Assembly: GCA_900544615.1 (NCBI GenBank)
Contig: UQVS01000022.1
Location: forward strand, 1-41,415
DNA length: 41,415 bases
Direction of reading: 5' to 3'
From: an uncultured Oscillibacter sp.
GTDB lineage: Bacteria; Bacillota; Clostridia; Oscillospirales; Oscillospiraceae
Shown: positions 40,451 through 41,415 of the stretch, in pieces
Numbering within the stretch: position 1 is the first letter of the stretch
Layout of the letters: each line of letters begins with the position of its first letter
The notes under the pieces: generated by a model
What the model was told of the DNA's origin: nothing
Databases searched by the model: none
What the model saw: only the letters and a program-made list of their open reading frames with translations
Program-made: the position numbers and the translations under genes

Positions 40451-40527
40451 GGCGGCGTAGCTCAGTTGGCTAGAGCATTCGGTTCATACCCGGAGTGTCA
40501 CTGGTTCGAATCCAGTCGCCGCTACCA
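40451..40527 (+). tRNA. tRNA-Met (CAT), elongator type
   Basis: 77 nt; acceptor GGCGGCG/CGCCGCT, anticodon loop TTCATAC and encoded CCA. The anticodon stem lacks the three G-C pairs of initiators. A lysidine-modified Ile tRNA cannot be fully excluded. Confidence 0.92.
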
Positions 40528-40528
40528 G

Positions 40529-40559
40529 ATCCATGAAGCGTTGCAGACGCTTCATGGAT
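40529..40559 (+). other. Spacer hairpin between tRNA-Met and tRNA-Glu
   Basis: A perfect 12-bp stem ATCCATGAAGCG/CGCTTCATGGAT with loop TTGCAGA and no T run. Confidence 0.7.
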
Positions 40560-40565
40560 GCCTCT

Positions 40566-40640
40566 GGCCCGTTGGTCAAGTGGTTAAGACACGGCCCTTT
40601 CACGGCTGTAACATGGGTTCGAATCCCGTACGGGTCACCA
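40566..40640 (+). tRNA. tRNA-Glu (TTC)
   Basis: 75 nt; acceptor GGCCCGT/ACGGGTC, anticodon loop CTTTCAC, encoded CCA. Confidence 0.95.
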
Positions 40641-40641
40641 A

Positions 40642-40673
40642 CCTATCAGACGCTGTGAGCGGCGTCTGATAGG
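40642..40673 (+). other. Spacer hairpin between tRNA-Glu and tRNA-Val
   Basis: A perfect 12-bp stem CCTATCAGACGC/GCGTCTGATAGG with an 8-nt loop and no T run. Confidence 0.7.
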
Positions 40674-40687
40674 CCAACTAAAAAGAT

Positions 40688-40764
40688 GGAGGCTTAGCTC
40701 AGCTGGTTAGAGCGCATGCTTCACACGCATGAGGCCACTGGTTCGAGTCCAGTAGTCTCCACCA
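40688..40764 (+). tRNA. tRNA-Val (CAC)
   Basis: 77 nt; acceptor GGAGGCT/AGTCTCC, anticodon stem CATGC/GCATG with loop TTCACAC, encoded CCA. It is the last tRNA before the recombinase gene and a possible attachment site. Confidence 0.95.
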
Positions 40765-40798
40765 AAAATCACCGGAATCGCTTGATTCCGGTGATTTT
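40765..40798 (+). terminator. Terminator of the tRNA cluster
   Basis: A perfect 15-bp stem AAAATCACCGGAATC/GATTCCGGTGATTTT with a 4-nt loop, tail CTTTCG. Confidence 0.8.
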
Positions 40799-40894
40799 CT
40801 TTCGTAATCCGCAACTTTTTATGGCACTTAATTTTTGGCGTTTCTTCAAGACTCACATGTTGACCCACACGGGGAAAGGCGCGGAAAGCACCGG

Positions 40895-40938
40895 ACAGGG
40901 CCAGACAGGATTTTTCCTGTCTGGCCCTGTATTTTTTT
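40895..40938 (+). terminator. Second strong plus-strand terminator before the recombinase
   Basis: A perfect 16-bp stem (40895-40910/40915-40930) with a TTTT loop, followed by A and seven T. It faces the convergent recombinase gene. Between 40799 and 40894 no gene is seen. Confidence 0.85.
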
Positions 40939-40945
40939 GCCATAT

Positions 40946-41415
40946 TTACCGCATCTGCTGGCTGATGACCCCACCGATGGTGTCGGCAGCGTCCTGTTTC
41001 ATCTGGGCCGTGGCGTGGGTATAGGTGTTCAGCGTGAACCCGGCTGAGTAGTGACCCAGCGCGCCGGACAGCGTTTTCACGTCTACCCCGCTTTTCAGGG
41101 ACAGCGTGGCGAAGGTATGTCTGAGATCGTGAAACCGGATATGTTCCGCGCCGATGGCCTTCAGAATTTTGTCATGCGTCCGCCGAAAAGCGTCCGGGTC
41201 ATACATGGTTCCGGTTTTGGGCGATGGGAACAGATACGGATTGCGAGGGTGCTTTTTGTGCTCGGCAATTAACAGGTCAACTGCCTGCTGTGGAAGGGCC
41301 AGCGTCCGCACGGAGTTTCTCGTTTTCGGAGGGCTTACAACCAGTTCGCCGTTGATGCGGTTTACCTGTTTCGTGACGGCGAGTGTCCGGTTTTCGATGT
41401 CTAAGTCCGTCCATT
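40946..41415 (-). CDS. Tyrosine recombinase/phage-type integrase, C-terminal part
   Basis: The frame runs open to the window edge, so about the last 156 residues are visible. The edge begins WTDLDIENRTLAV, continues NGELVVSPPKTRNSVRTLAL and holds the catalytic box HDLRHTFATLSLKSG, the LGHYS histidine region and the nucleophile Tyr in NTYTHATAQM. The first catalytic arginine would lie beyond the window. Such enzymes integrate phages or conjugative elements, typically into tRNA 3' ends. The gene points towards tRNA-Val(CAC), 180 bp away, consistent with the boundary of an element extending rightwards. The start is outside. Confidence 0.93.
   Translation of the reverse strand, partial: WTDLDIENRTLAVTKQVNRINGELVVSPPKTRNSVRTLALPQQAVDLLIAEHKKHPRNPYLFPSPKTGTMYDPDAFRRTHDKILKAIGAEHIRFHDLRHTFATLSLKSGVDVKTLSGALGHYSAGFTLNTYTHATAQMKQDAADTIGGVISQQMR

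Noticed and set aside
40707..40943. A 78-codon minus-strand frame across tRNA-Val
   Set aside because: Its C-terminal part is antisense tRNA translation and it covers two terminator hairpins.

Overview
The window reads as chromosomal DNA of an anaerobic, GC-rich, Gram-positive gut Firmicute, most likely of the Oscillospiraceae/Ruminococcaceae type. The grounds are T-box regulation, strong AGGAGG ribosome sites, a K+-dependent membrane pyrophosphatase, butyrate-type thiolase, single-cluster ferredoxin, arginine deiminase pathway and YkvI/YfcC transporters. The species call is inference. No CRISPR array, replication origin or phage structural gene is visible.

Layout. 1-106: 3' part of tRNA-Gly(GCC) and its terminator. 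224-4429: minus-strand NifU-like scaffold plus GGGtGRT-family gene (consensus promoter), then hppA. 4629-4880: an intergenic stretch with a tandem palindrome pair and a complete tiny gene (promoter, RBS, 25 codons, terminator). 4969-7690: prfB (without the usual +1 frameshift) and a MATE transporter. 7724-15943: a full nine-gene histidine operon on the minus strand, headed by a HisZ-HisG fusion and ending with hisIE and a PHP phosphatase. 16125-18858: T-box leader, YkvI-type transporter and iron-type alcohol dehydrogenase. 19088-22383: orphan P-loop protein, pgi, D-Ala-D-Ala carboxypeptidase. 22456-22841: tRNA-Gly(CCC) and several perfect hairpins. 22972-25101: DUF4358 lipoprotein, ECF-type sigma factor and a membrane protein with a duplicated outer domain. 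25214-26160: rnhA and a degenerate second copy of its 3' end. 26188-27682: nadE and a hotdog thioesterase.

27771-30493: a metal-resistance operon (ArsR/CadC-type repressor with operator, free HMA chaperone, PIB-type ATPase). 30632-31180: an AT-rich orphan gene resembling the CpeT/CpcT family. 31327-35872: thiamine pyrophosphokinase, divergent from arcA, ornithine carbamoyltransferase and a YfcC-family transporter (carbamate kinase is absent here). 35959-36909: parvulin-like lipoprotein. 36918-38470: thiolase behind a strong promoter and Rex-like sites. 38589-40365: malQ and a ferredoxin. 40396-40938: tRNA-Met, -Glu and -Val, each followed by a long perfect hairpin. 40946-41415: the 3' part of a tyrosine recombinase gene next to tRNA-Val, suggesting the edge of an integrated element.

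Most genes are core metabolism. The parts that stand out are the tiny gene at 4741-4818, the GGGtGRT pair, the T-box transporter-dehydrogenase operon, the CpeT-like orphan, the rnhA 3'-end duplication and the recombinase edge.
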